This document shows positions 31,939 to 39,491 of a DNA stretch of 64,000 nt, piece by piece. The first letter of the stretch is position 1, and every line of letters begins with the position of its first letter. Below the pieces are notes generated by a model. It did no database searches. It was given only the letters and a program-made list of their open reading frames with translations, and was not told the origin of the DNA. Source of the DNA: Orlajensenia stereocauli (GTDB lineage: Bacteria; Actinomycetota; Actinomycetes; Actinomycetales; Microbacteriaceae); NCBI RefSeq assembly GCF_039548895.1, contig NZ_JBCLVG010000002.1; one strand, 5' to 3'. Both the position numbers and the translations under genes were made by a program.

Positions 31939-32457
31939 TCAGACGGATGCCGGCGCCCGGCTGCACGACGTTGCGGTCATTCTGCCCTCGGGATCGAGGC
32001 GGCCGAGGAGCGACCCGCTGATGGCGTAGAGCTGGTCGAGCTGCTCGGGCGAGAGGGCGTCGAGCACGAAGTCCCGCACCGTCTCGATGTGACCGGGGCC
32101 GGCCTCCGCGAACACTGCGCGACCGGCATCCGTCAATCGGGCGTTCGTGGCTCGACGGTCCTCAGGGCAGGGGAAGCGCTCGACGAGGGCACGGTCCTCG
32201 AGGCGGCGGACCACATGGGACAACCGCGGGAGCGTGGAGTTCGTATGCGACGCAAGCCTGGTCATGCCCGACGTCTGGTTCTCCGAGTCCGCCAGCACCA
32301 TGAGCACGCGGTACTCGAAGTGCGTGAGTCTGGCGTCGCGGAGCAGCTGGGCGTCGAGCGCGCCGGGTAGGAGCTCGGTCACCGCGATCAGGCGGACCCA
32401 CGCCGCTTCCTCAGCCGCGCTCATGCGCGGGGCGGTCACGGGGCGGGGATCGACCAT
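31939..32457 (-). CDS. MarR-family transcriptional regulator
   Basis: 172 aa. Helical dimerisation N-terminus, winged helix with LTHFEYRVLMVLADSE, recognition helix NSTLPRLSHVVRRLEDRALVERF and wing signature PEDRRATNARLTDAGR. Divergent from the lipase gene, with the perfect inverted repeat TTGGTTG-N6-CAACCAA in the gap as the likely operator. Ligand unknown. A downstream ATG (MSAAEEA) is a possible shorter start. Confidence 0.92.
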   Translation of the reverse strand: MVDPRPVTAPRMSAAEEAAWVRLIAVTELLPGALDAQLLRDARLTHFEYRVLMVLADSENQTSGMTRLASHTNSTLPRLSHVVRRLEDRALVERFPCPEDRRATNARLTDAGRAVFAEAGPGHIETVRDFVLDALSPEQLDQLYAISGSLLGRLDPEGRMTATSCSRAPASV

Positions 32458-32474
32458 GCCGCGATTCTATCCGA

Positions 32475-32494
32475 TTGGTTGAAGGGACAACCAA
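32475..32494. promoter_or_regulatory. MarR-type operator between marR and lipase genes
   Basis: TTGGTTG (32475-32481), 6-nt spacer, CAACCAA (32488-32494): perfect 7-bp arms, the size and spacing of MarR-family sites. It is centred 27 nt upstream of the marR start and 92 nt upstream of the lipase GTG, so it could control both. Confidence 0.65.
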
Positions 32495-32576
32495 GATCGT
32501 CTCGGGTCGATCACGCCTGTTCCTGGTGCGCGAACGCCGCGTGCCAGGCGGCGGACGGCCACGGTACAGTGCGGGT

Positions 32577-33803
32577 GTGGCTGAGCCTCCCGATGTCACG
32601 CGGTCCCGTCGCCGGCGGCGCTGGGTCGTCCCCGTGCTCGCCGCCCTCGTCGCCACGGTCATCGCCGTCTTCACCTTCACCATCGATCGGCGCGTCGACG
32701 CGGGTCTCATCGAGGAGTGGCAGGCACCGGCCTTCTATCGCACGACGGGCTCCGAGGCATCCGCTCCTCCCGGAACCGTCCTGCGCTCCGAGCGCCTGCT
32801 CAGTGCGCCCGCCGGCTCCGAGGCCTGGCGCGTGCTCTATCACTCGACGGATGCGCTGGGTCACGACATCCTCACCTCGGGCGTGGTCGTCGCTCCGGTC
32901 GGAACCGCGCCGCCGGGCGGCCGCACGATCGTGTCGTGGGGGCATCCGACGACCGGGGCGGCCCAGCGGTGTGCGCCATCCGTCGGCGTCGATCCCTTCC
33001 TCCTGATCGAAGGCCTGGGCGACTTCCTCGATGCCGGCTATGTCGTGGTCGCAGCCGACTACTCCGGAATGGGCGCCGCCGGGCCCGACTCCTATCTCAT
33101 CGGCGCCACCGAGGGCGGCAACCTGCTCGACGCTGCGCGCGCGGCGCGAGCGCTGCCCACCGGCGCGGGCGATCGCCTCGTGCTCTGGGGTCACTCGCAG
33201 GGCGGGCACGCCGCCCTGTTCGCCGGGCAGATGGCGGCGGAGTACGCCCCGGAGCTCTCGCTCGAGGCGGTCGCCGTCGCGGCGCCGGCCACCGACCTCG
33301 GCTCGCTCATGAACGCCGACATCGGCACGGTCTCGGGCGTCACGATCTCGGCGTACGCCTTCGCGGCCTTCAACTCGGTCTACGGGCCGTCGACTCCGGA
33401 TGCGCAGCTCTCCGCCATCCTCACCCCGGCCGGCGCAGAAGCGGTTCCCGCCATGGCGAAGCTCTGCCTGTTCGGACAGAACACGGAGCTGCACGCCATC
33501 GCGACCCCGTTGATCGGGAAGTACCTCACGGCCGATCCGGCCACCACCGAACCGTGGAAGACCATGCTCGCCGAGAACACCCCGGGCGCCACGGCACTTC
33601 CCGTGCCGCTGTTCGTGGCCCAGGGCCTCACTGACACACTCGTGCACCCCGACCTCACGAGCGACTTCGTGCACCGGGAGCGCGCGCTCGGCGTCGTCGT
33701 GGTCTACGACGAGATCGCCGACACGGGGCACGGAGAGGTCGCACTGCGGGCAGTTCCGAAGGTGCTGCCGTGGTTCGCGTCGGTGGGTGCCGGCCCGCGG
33801 TGA
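32577..33803 (+). CDS. Secretory lipase-type alpha/beta hydrolase
   Basis: 408 aa from GTG 32577. After four to five arginines comes one hydrophobic helix (VVPVLAALVATVIAVFTF), a signal peptide or anchor. The hydrolase has the nucleophile elbow GHSQGG, preceded by the family segment DYSGMGAAGPDSYLIG, then Asp in GLTDTLVHPD and His in DTGHGEV. This is the arrangement of the LIP (secretory lipase) family of fungi and actinobacteria, which release fatty acids from esters outside the cell. Probably controlled by the divergent MarR. Confidence 0.85.
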   Translation: MAEPPDVTRSRRRRRWVVPVLAALVATVIAVFTFTIDRRVDAGLIEEWQAPAFYRTTGSEASAPPGTVLRSERLLSAPAGSEAWRVLYHSTDALGHDILTSGVVVAPVGTAPPGGRTIVSWGHPTTGAAQRCAPSVGVDPFLLIEGLGDFLDAGYVVVAADYSGMGAAGPDSYLIGATEGGNLLDAARAARALPTGAGDRLVLWGHSQGGHAALFAGQMAAEYAPELSLEAVAVAAPATDLGSLMNADIGTVSGVTISAYAFAAFNSVYGPSTPDAQLSAILTPAGAEAVPAMAKLCLFGQNTELHAIATPLIGKYLTADPATTEPWKTMLAENTPGATALPVPLFVAQGLTDTLVHPDLTSDFVHRERALGVVVVYDEIADTGHGEVALRAVPKVLPWFASVGAGPR

Positions 33804-33875
33804 CGTCGGTCGCGTCGCCTGCCGTTCCCGGGCGGGCCCTTGTGCGCTGTCGGCGGTCCGTGGTCGGCTGGGGTC

Positions 33876-34709
33876 ATGGGCTTCGATCCGGACTTCCTCG
33901 CCGTTCCCGTTCCGTTCCCGACCCCGGCCGCCGTCGAGTCGGAGACTGCAGCATCCGCCGAGGCCGAGTCGGCCATCCTCGATTACGTTCACTTCACGGT
34001 CGACCTCGATCGGGAGCGTCGACTTGCCCGCGTGACCGGTGTGAATATCGACGGATCAGCCATCGTCGACGTGCCGCGCGGCGACGACTGGCGTTTCGAC
34101 GAGCGCGTCCCGGTCGACTGGCAGACCGGGCCGGCCGTATACGCGAGCAACGATCTCGACCGCGGGCATCTGGTGCGTCGTCGGGATCCGGTCTGGGGGC
34201 CGGATGCCGACACGGCCGAGTCGGACACGTTCCACTTCACGAATGCGGCCCCGCAGGCCGCGACGTTCAACCAGGGCAAGCAATTGTGGCTGGGCCTCGA
34301 GGACCACGTGTTCACGTTCGCGAGCGTCAACGAGCTGAAGCTCAGCGTGTTCACGGCGCCGGTGCTGGGGCCAGACGATCCGCCGTATCGCGGCATCCGG
34401 ATTCCGCTGCGCTTCTGGAAGGTGGTGGCGTGGGTGTCGACGACGGATGCCGCTTCCGAGCTCTTCGCCGCCGGCTTCATCCTCGACCAGTCGGCGCTGG
34501 TGCGCGACCACGAGGCCGAGCGCATCCTGCGCGTCGCCGGGGAGCCCCCGTTGCTCGGGCCGTACCGCACCTTCCAGGTGCCGATCGCCGACATCGCGGC
34601 GGCGACGGGGCTGGACCTCGACGAGCTGATCGCGGCCGACCGGATGCCGCAGTCCATCGCCGCCGGAGGCTGGCGCGAGCTCACCGAGCCGGGCGACATC
34701 CTGCTGTAG
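33876..34709 (+). CDS. DNA/RNA non-specific endonuclease (NUC1 family)
   Basis: 277 aa; ATG at 33876. The beta-beta-alpha metal core carries the DRGH motif in NDLDRGHLVRRRDPVWG (His is the general base), followed by the Mg-binding Asn in FHFTNAAPQAATFNQGKQLW. No signal peptide, so it may be intracellular or exported by other means. Such enzymes cut DNA and RNA without sequence preference; cognate inhibitor genes are known for some, but none is obvious nearby. The N-terminal ~50 residues are Pro/Ala/Glu-rich and unrelated to the core. Confidence 0.88.
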   Translation: MGFDPDFLAVPVPFPTPAAVESETAASAEAESAILDYVHFTVDLDRERRLARVTGVNIDGSAIVDVPRGDDWRFDERVPVDWQTGPAVYASNDLDRGHLVRRRDPVWGPDADTAESDTFHFTNAAPQAATFNQGKQLWLGLEDHVFTFASVNELKLSVFTAPVLGPDDPPYRGIRIPLRFWKVVAWVSTTDAASELFAAGFILDQSALVRDHEAERILRVAGEPPLLGPYRTFQVPIADIAAATGLDLDELIAADRMPQSIAAGGWRELTEPGDILL

Positions 34710-34840
34710 GTCGACTCCATTGCCGACGTCGTCCCGCAGTGCCGCTTGCTGAGGGATGACCCCAGCGATCGCGCGACGCGCATCAGGCTGCTTCATCCGG
34801 TGGCACAATCGGTGGGCGCTTCGACCGCGGTCCACGTCGG

Positions 34841-34964
34841 GGCCTCAGCGAGCGGGGAGTGCACCCGCTCGCCACCTGTGGTCGCTTCGCGACGCTCGAA
34901 GCGACCACAAGTGGCCAGGAACGACGTCCGTTGCGGCCCTCGAGCGGCCGCAACCGGCGAGCGG
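34841..34964. repeat. Dispersed intergenic element with three consecutive hairpins
   Basis: It begins with GGCCTCAGCGAGCGG (34841-34855), also found inverted at 56023. It then holds hairpin A CGAGCGGG/CCCGCTCG (34849-34871), hairpin B with 18-bp arms and one mismatch (34872-34889 with 34897-34914) and hairpin C GTTGCGGCC/GGCCGCAAC (34930-34954), each with a 7-nt loop. It ends CCGGCGAGCGG. It fills most of the 305-nt gap 34710-35014; the rest shows nothing definite. Confidence 0.7.
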
Positions 34965-35014
34965 AGCACCCCCACGGAGAGCGGGCCGCCGCGATACCGA
35001 GGATGATGGGGCAC

Positions 35015-36133
35015 ATGGCAGAACCCCAGACTCCCCGCGTCGCCGTCTACATCGACTTCGACAACATCGTCATCTCCCGGTACAACCAGATGTTCGGCAA
35101 GGCCGCTTTCACCCGCGACCGCGCCCGTACGCACGAGGTGGTCTCCGGCGGAACGGACGAGGTCTCCGGCCGCCTGCAGCAGGCCAAGGTCGACGTCGGC
35201 GCCGTCATCGACTACGCCTCCTCCTTCGGCTCCATCGTGGTCAGCCGCGCCTACGCCGACTGGTCGCAGCGCGTGAACGCGGCGTACCAGAAGCAGCTCA
35301 TCGACCGCGCGATCGACCTCACCCAGATGTTCACGACCACTCTCGCCGGAAAGAACGGTGCCGACATCCGTCTCGCCGTCGACGTGGTCGAAGACCTCTT
35401 CCGCCTGCCCGACGTGACCCACGTGGTGATCGTCGCCGGCGACTCCGACTACATCGCCCTCGCCCAGCGCGCCCGCCGGCTCGGCCGGCACGTGATCGGA
35501 ATCGGTGTCGCCGGTGCCACCAGCCGCGCCCTCATGGCCGCCTGCGACGAGTTCTCCGACTACGACGACCTCCCGGGCATCGAGCGCTGGGTGGCCCCGC
35601 CGCGGGTGGCAGCCGCCCCAACAGCCGCTGCTGCTCCCGCAGAGGCTCCGGCAACGGATGCGGCCCAGGCCGCACCCGCCACGAAGGCGAAGGCCGGATC
35701 CCGTCGGGCGAAGTCGACGGATGCCGCAGCCAAGGCCGATGCCGGCGCATCCGGTGCGGCATCCGCCCCCGCCTCCGAGAGTGGACCGAAGCGCAAGCCG
35801 ACGACCACACCTGAGTTCTCGCACCCGCTCGAGCCGCTCGATTCGGCGCTCGACGAGGACCTCGATGAGGCGCCCGTCGACCCCGCCACCACGCAGAAGG
35901 CCGCGACCGACCTGCTCGTGCGCGCGCTGCGCCTGGTGCACACCCGCTCCAACGACGAGGAGTGGGCGTTCACCTCGGAGGTGAAGAACCAGATGATCCG
36001 CATGGATCCTGCGTTCAAGGAGAAGCCCCTCGGCTTCAAGTCCTTCTCCGACTTCATCGCGTCGCGGTCCGACGTCGTGGAGGTCAACGAGAAGGCCGCG
36101 GCCAACACGCGTCGCCTGCGCTTGAAGGCCTGA
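35015..36133 (+). CDS. NYN-domain (LabA/DUF88-like) protein with C-terminal OST-HTH/LOTUS-like domain
   Basis: 372 aa from ATG 35015 (MAEPQTPR); ATGs at 35003/35006 are alternatives. Residues 8-190 form a PIN-like NYN nuclease domain with acidic metal-binding residues: YIDFDN (D14, D16), the middle ADIRLAVDVVEDL and VAGDSDYIALA. An Ala/Lys/Pro-rich disordered linker (about 200-285) leads to a C-terminal ~80-residue OST-HTH/LOTUS-like domain (ATDLLVRALRLVHTR ... GFKSFSDFIASRSDVVEV), which binds RNA or proteins in relatives. Predicted role: RNA-processing nuclease. It stands alone, downstream of a remarkable hairpin array. Confidence 0.85.
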   Translation: MAEPQTPRVAVYIDFDNIVISRYNQMFGKAAFTRDRARTHEVVSGGTDEVSGRLQQAKVDVGAVIDYASSFGSIVVSRAYADWSQRVNAAYQKQLIDRAIDLTQMFTTTLAGKNGADIRLAVDVVEDLFRLPDVTHVVIVAGDSDYIALAQRARRLGRHVIGIGVAGATSRALMAACDEFSDYDDLPGIERWVAPPRVAAAPTAAAAPAEAPATDAAQAAPATKAKAGSRRAKSTDAAAKADAGASGAASAPASESGPKRKPTTTPEFSHPLEPLDSALDEDLDEAPVDPATTQKAATDLLVRALRLVHTRSNDEEWAFTSEVKNQMIRMDPAFKEKPLGFKSFSDFIASRSDVVEVNEKAAANTRRLRLKA

Positions 36134-36262
36134 CCGCCGAGCATTCGGCCCGCTCGGCGGGGTTCCGATGGCCCGGCGGGGGTTCCTGCACCCGCCGCGC
36201 CATCGAGCCCCCGCCCAGTCCGCGCCAGCCGCCGCCGAGGTGCGGTCGTTAGGCTGGATCGC

Positions 36263-37126
36263 GTGCCCGACCTGCTTCCGCTGACCGATCGCAGCGCGCT
36301 GCGCGCCGATTGCGCGAACTGCTTCGCGCTGTGCTGCGTTGCGCTCAACTTCGTGGCATCCGCTGACTTCGCGATCGACAAGAGCGCCGGCGACCCGTGC
36401 CCGAACCTGCAGGACGACTACCGTTGCGGAGTGCACGCAGAGCTGCGCGAGATCGGCTTCCGCGGTTGCACCGTGTACGACTGCTTCGGTGCCGGCCAGC
36501 ACATCTCGCAGCAGACCTTCGGCGGGCGCAGCTGGCGTGCGGATCGCTCGACAGCCTCGGCGATGTTCGCTTCGTTCGGAGTGATGAAGGAGTTGCACGA
36601 GCTGCTCTGGTACCTGGTCGAGGCGAGGGCGCGGGCTGGGTCGCTCGCCGGCGGCCGAGGCGCGGCATCCGGCAGCGGTTCCGAGATCGTTGCCATGATC
36701 GCCGAGACCGAGACTCTGACTATGGGAATTCCGGATGCCCTGCTCGCGCTCGACGTGAACGATCACTGGGCGCGGGTCAACGCGATTCTGGTGCAGGTGA
36801 GTGAGCTGGTGCGGGCGGATGCGCTGGCCGGCCGGGACCCGCATCCGCGAGCCGGACGCGGCGCCGACCTCATGGGCGCGAAGCTCCGCGGTGCCGATCT
36901 GCGCGGTGCGAACCTGCGTGGCGCCTATCTGATCGCAGCGGACCTGCGTGGTGCCGACCTCACGGGGGCCGATGTGATCGGCGCAGACCTGCGGGACGCC
37001 GACCTCGGAGGCGCCGACCTCTCGGCGGCGCTGTTCCTCACCGGGCCGCAGGTGGCCTCGGCGCGGGGCGACGCGTCGACGCGGCTGCCGGCCGGGCTGG
37101 AGATGCCGCGGCACTGGGGCGCCTGA
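36263..37126 (+). CDS. Pentapeptide-repeat protein with N-terminal cysteine-rich (YkgJ-like) domain
   Basis: 287 aa, GTG start. Eight cysteines crowd the first 75 residues (C17, C20, C24, C25, C46, C55, C69, C74), in the CxxCxxxCC...C...C pattern of putative Zn/Fe-S-chelating YkgJ-type domains. A helical middle (100-190) follows, then about eleven A(D/N)LxG pentapeptide repeats (about 208-262, e.g. GADLRGANLRGAYL) forming a right-handed quadrilateral beta-helix. Cysteine clusters imply a metal cofactor; the repeats may mimic DNA or act as a scaffold. Function unknown. Confidence 0.8.
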   Translation: MPDLLPLTDRSALRADCANCFALCCVALNFVASADFAIDKSAGDPCPNLQDDYRCGVHAELREIGFRGCTVYDCFGAGQHISQQTFGGRSWRADRSTASAMFASFGVMKELHELLWYLVEARARAGSLAGGRGAASGSGSEIVAMIAETETLTMGIPDALLALDVNDHWARVNAILVQVSELVRADALAGRDPHPRAGRGADLMGAKLRGADLRGANLRGAYLIAADLRGADLTGADVIGADLRDADLGGADLSAALFLTGPQVASARGDASTRLPAGLEMPRHWGA

Positions 37127-37141
37127 GCGCGCGACGCTCCG

Positions 37142-37233
37142 CCGTGTGAAGGCAATCCGCCCACCGCGTGAAGGAATCCGCCGACCCGGGCCCGGGATTC
37201 CGGGGCGTAGCCGATCCGGGTGCCTTCATACGG
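37142..37233. terminator. Inverted repeat between convergent pentapeptide and ptrB genes
   Basis: CCGTGTGAAGGCA (37142-37154) pairs with TGCCTTCATACGG (37221-37233), 12 of 13; inside are GGAATC/GATTCC and the palindrome CCCGGGCCCGGG. A second partial direct copy of the left arm (CGCGTGAAGGAATCCGCC) lies at about 37165. It probably stops transcription from both sides. Confidence 0.5.
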
Positions 37234-37261
37234 TGGCGGGCCATCGAGCAAGCCGTCCCGC

Positions 37262-39418
37262 CTACTCCCCGCTGGGGTGCGCGCCCGCAGCGTCGATGAC
37301 CCAGGCGTAGGCGAACGCGCGCTCCCGCCAGGCGCTGTAGCGACCCGAGACGCCGCCGTGGCCGGCCGCCATCTCGACCTTGAGCAGCGCATCCGCCCCG
37401 ACCTCTCGGAGGCGAGCCACCCACTTGGCCGGCTCCACGTACAGCACGCGGGTGTCGTTGAGGCTGGTGACGGCGAGGATGCGCGGGTAGTGCACCTGAT
37501 GCACGTTCTCGACCGGGGAGTACGACTTCATGTAGTGGTACACCTCCTCGTCGTCGAGAGGGTTGCCCCACTCGTCCCATTCGATCACTGTGAGCGGAAG
37601 CGACGGATCGAGGATCGACGTCAGCGGGTCGACGAAGGGCACCTCGGCGAGGATGCCGGAGAAGTACTTCGGTGCGATGTTCGCCACGGCGCCCATGAGC
37701 AGTCCGCCGGCGCTGCCGCCCTGGGCGACGAGCTGGGACGGCGAGGTGTAGCCGCCCTCGATGAGGTGCTTCGCCGCATCGACGAAGTCGGTGAAGGTGT
37801 TGCGCTTGTGCAGCTTCTTGCCGTTCTCGTACCAGAGCCGGCCCATCTCGCCTCCGCCGCGCACGTGGGCGACGGCGAAGATCATGCCGCGGTCGAGCAG
37901 GCTGAGCCGGGGGATGCCGAATCCAGGGTCGATCGAGTGCTCGTAGGAGCCGTAACCGTACAAGAGGGTCGGGGCGGGCTCACCGGGCGTCACCAGGTCG
38001 CGGCGGTACACGAGCGAGATCGGGATGCGGGTGCCGTCCGCCGCCGTCGCCCACTCGCGGCGCTGCTCGAACAGGCTCGCGTCGTAGTGGCCGAGCACGG
38101 GCTGCTGTTTGAGCAGGCGGCGCTCGCCGGTGGCCACGACGTAGTCGTAGACGGTCGACGGCGTCACGAAGCTGGTGTAGCCGAGGCGCAGGGTCGGCTG
38201 CGTCCACTCGGGGTTGGAGCCGGTGCCCACGGCGAAGAGCGGCTCGTCCCAGCCGAGCTCGTGCAAGGCGTCGTCGTGCGTCGCGTCGGGGATGCGCGCC
38301 ACGGCCACGCGCGGCAGGCCGTCACGGCGGTACTCCACCGACACGAAGTCGCGGAACGCATCGACGCTCTCCAGCCTCACGGCCGGATCGTGGGGGAGCA
38401 GCATCCGCCGATCGCCCTGGGGGTCGGATGCCGCGACACTGACGAGCTCGAAGTTCACAGCCCCGTCGTTGTGCACGATGAGCAGCCTGTCGTGGCCGTT
38501 CACGATCGCGTGCTCGACATCGTACTCGACGCCGTCGACCCGGGGCCAGACCACGGAGAACTCGCCCGTCGGGTCGGATGCCGGCAGCAGGTGGATCTCG
38601 GTGGTCACGTTCGACCCGGCCTCGATCACGAGGTACTGGCGGCTGCGGGTGAGGCCGACGCCGATCCAGAAGCGCTCGTCGGGCTCGTGGAACACCGAGA
38701 CGTCGGCCGACTGCGGCGTTCCGATCTCGTGCCGCCAGATGGTGTCGGGTCGCCAGGCGTCGTCGACAGTGGCGTAGAAGAGGTAGCGGCCGCTCGGGTC
38801 GAAGAGTGCACCGGACGAGGTGTTCGGGATGACGTCTCCGAACTCGTCGCCCGCGGCATCCGGAGCCAGGGAACGCAGCCGGATCGTGTAGCGCTCATCG
38901 CCCTCGAGGTCGGTCGCGTAGAGCAGGGTGCTGCCGTCGGTCGACACGTCGAAGCTGCCCAGGGAGTAGAACTCCTGATCTGCGGCCTCCGCGTTGTCGT
39001 CGAGCAGGATCTGCTCTCCGGGGAGAACGGATGCATCCCCTTCGAGCACGGGCGGAGTCCAGTCGTCGGGCGAGCTGATCGGGGCGCGGCAGTGGATCCC
39101 GTACTGGCTGCCCTCGACCGTGCGGGTGTAGTACCACCAGTCGCCCTCACGGCGGGGAACGCTGAGGTCGGTCTCCTGGGTGCGGTTCCTGATCTCCTCG
39201 AAGATCTGCTCCTGCAGCAGGCCCAGCTTCTCGGTGCGCGCCTTCGTGTAGGCGTTCTCCTCGTGCAGGTGCGCGAGGACAGCCGGATCCTCCTTGGCGC
39301 GCAGCCATTCGTAGTCGTCGACCACGGTGTCGCCGTGATGGGTTCGTTCGGTGGGCTGCTTCGGAGTGACCGGGGGAGTGAGCACGATCTCAGCGTACCC
39401 GGCGGCGGTGGGCGGCAT
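37262..39418 (-). CDS. ptrB: Oligopeptidase B (prolyl oligopeptidase family S9A)
   Basis: 718 aa; ATG at 39418 with GGAGG six nt upstream. N-terminal PPVTPKQPTERTHHGDTVVDDYEWLR is the family's opening, followed by a seven-bladed propeller (about 80-410) and the catalytic alpha/beta hydrolase domain. The latter has YGSYEHSIDPGF, RGGGEMGRLWYENGK and the nucleophile in QGGSAGGLLMG, with His late in AAGHGGVSGRY. It cleaves short peptides after Arg/Lys in the cytoplasm. Convergent with the pentapeptide gene and separated from the M6 protease gene by a terminator. Confidence 0.95.
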   Translation of the reverse strand: MPPTAAGYAEIVLTPPVTPKQPTERTHHGDTVVDDYEWLRAKEDPAVLAHLHEENAYTKARTEKLGLLQEQIFEEIRNRTQETDLSVPRREGDWWYYTRTVEGSQYGIHCRAPISSPDDWTPPVLEGDASVLPGEQILLDDNAEAADQEFYSLGSFDVSTDGSTLLYATDLEGDERYTIRLRSLAPDAAGDEFGDVIPNTSSGALFDPSGRYLFYATVDDAWRPDTIWRHEIGTPQSADVSVFHEPDERFWIGVGLTRSRQYLVIEAGSNVTTEIHLLPASDPTGEFSVVWPRVDGVEYDVEHAIVNGHDRLLIVHNDGAVNFELVSVAASDPQGDRRMLLPHDPAVRLESVDAFRDFVSVEYRRDGLPRVAVARIPDATHDDALHELGWDEPLFAVGTGSNPEWTQPTLRLGYTSFVTPSTVYDYVVATGERRLLKQQPVLGHYDASLFEQRREWATAADGTRIPISLVYRRDLVTPGEPAPTLLYGYGSYEHSIDPGFGIPRLSLLDRGMIFAVAHVRGGGEMGRLWYENGKKLHKRNTFTDFVDAAKHLIEGGYTSPSQLVAQGGSAGGLLMGAVANIAPKYFSGILAEVPFVDPLTSILDPSLPLTVIEWDEWGNPLDDEEVYHYMKSYSPVENVHQVHYPRILAVTSLNDTRVLYVEPAKWVARLREVGADALLKVEMAAGHGGVSGRYSAWRERAFAYAWVIDAAGAHPSGE

Positions 39419-39440
39419 CCGGAACCTCCGACGCAACGCA

Positions 39441-39472
39441 GAGGCGCCGACCCCCGAAGGGATCGACGCCTC
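39441..39472 (-). terminator. Hairpin terminator after the M6 metalloprotease gene
   Basis: GAGGCGCCGACCCC (39441-39454) and GGGATCGACGCCTC (39459-39472) form a 14-bp stem around a CGAA loop. Its two mismatches become G-U pairs in minus-strand RNA, so it best fits termination of the M6 gene that ends at 39492. Confidence 0.6.
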
Positions 39473-39491
39473 GTGGTGCGGTGCGGTCGGA

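Noticed and set aside
34793..37114. 773-codon minus-strand ORF opposite the NYN and pentapeptide genes
   Set aside because: Antisense shadow; its apparent repeats are the complement of the pentapeptide repeats.
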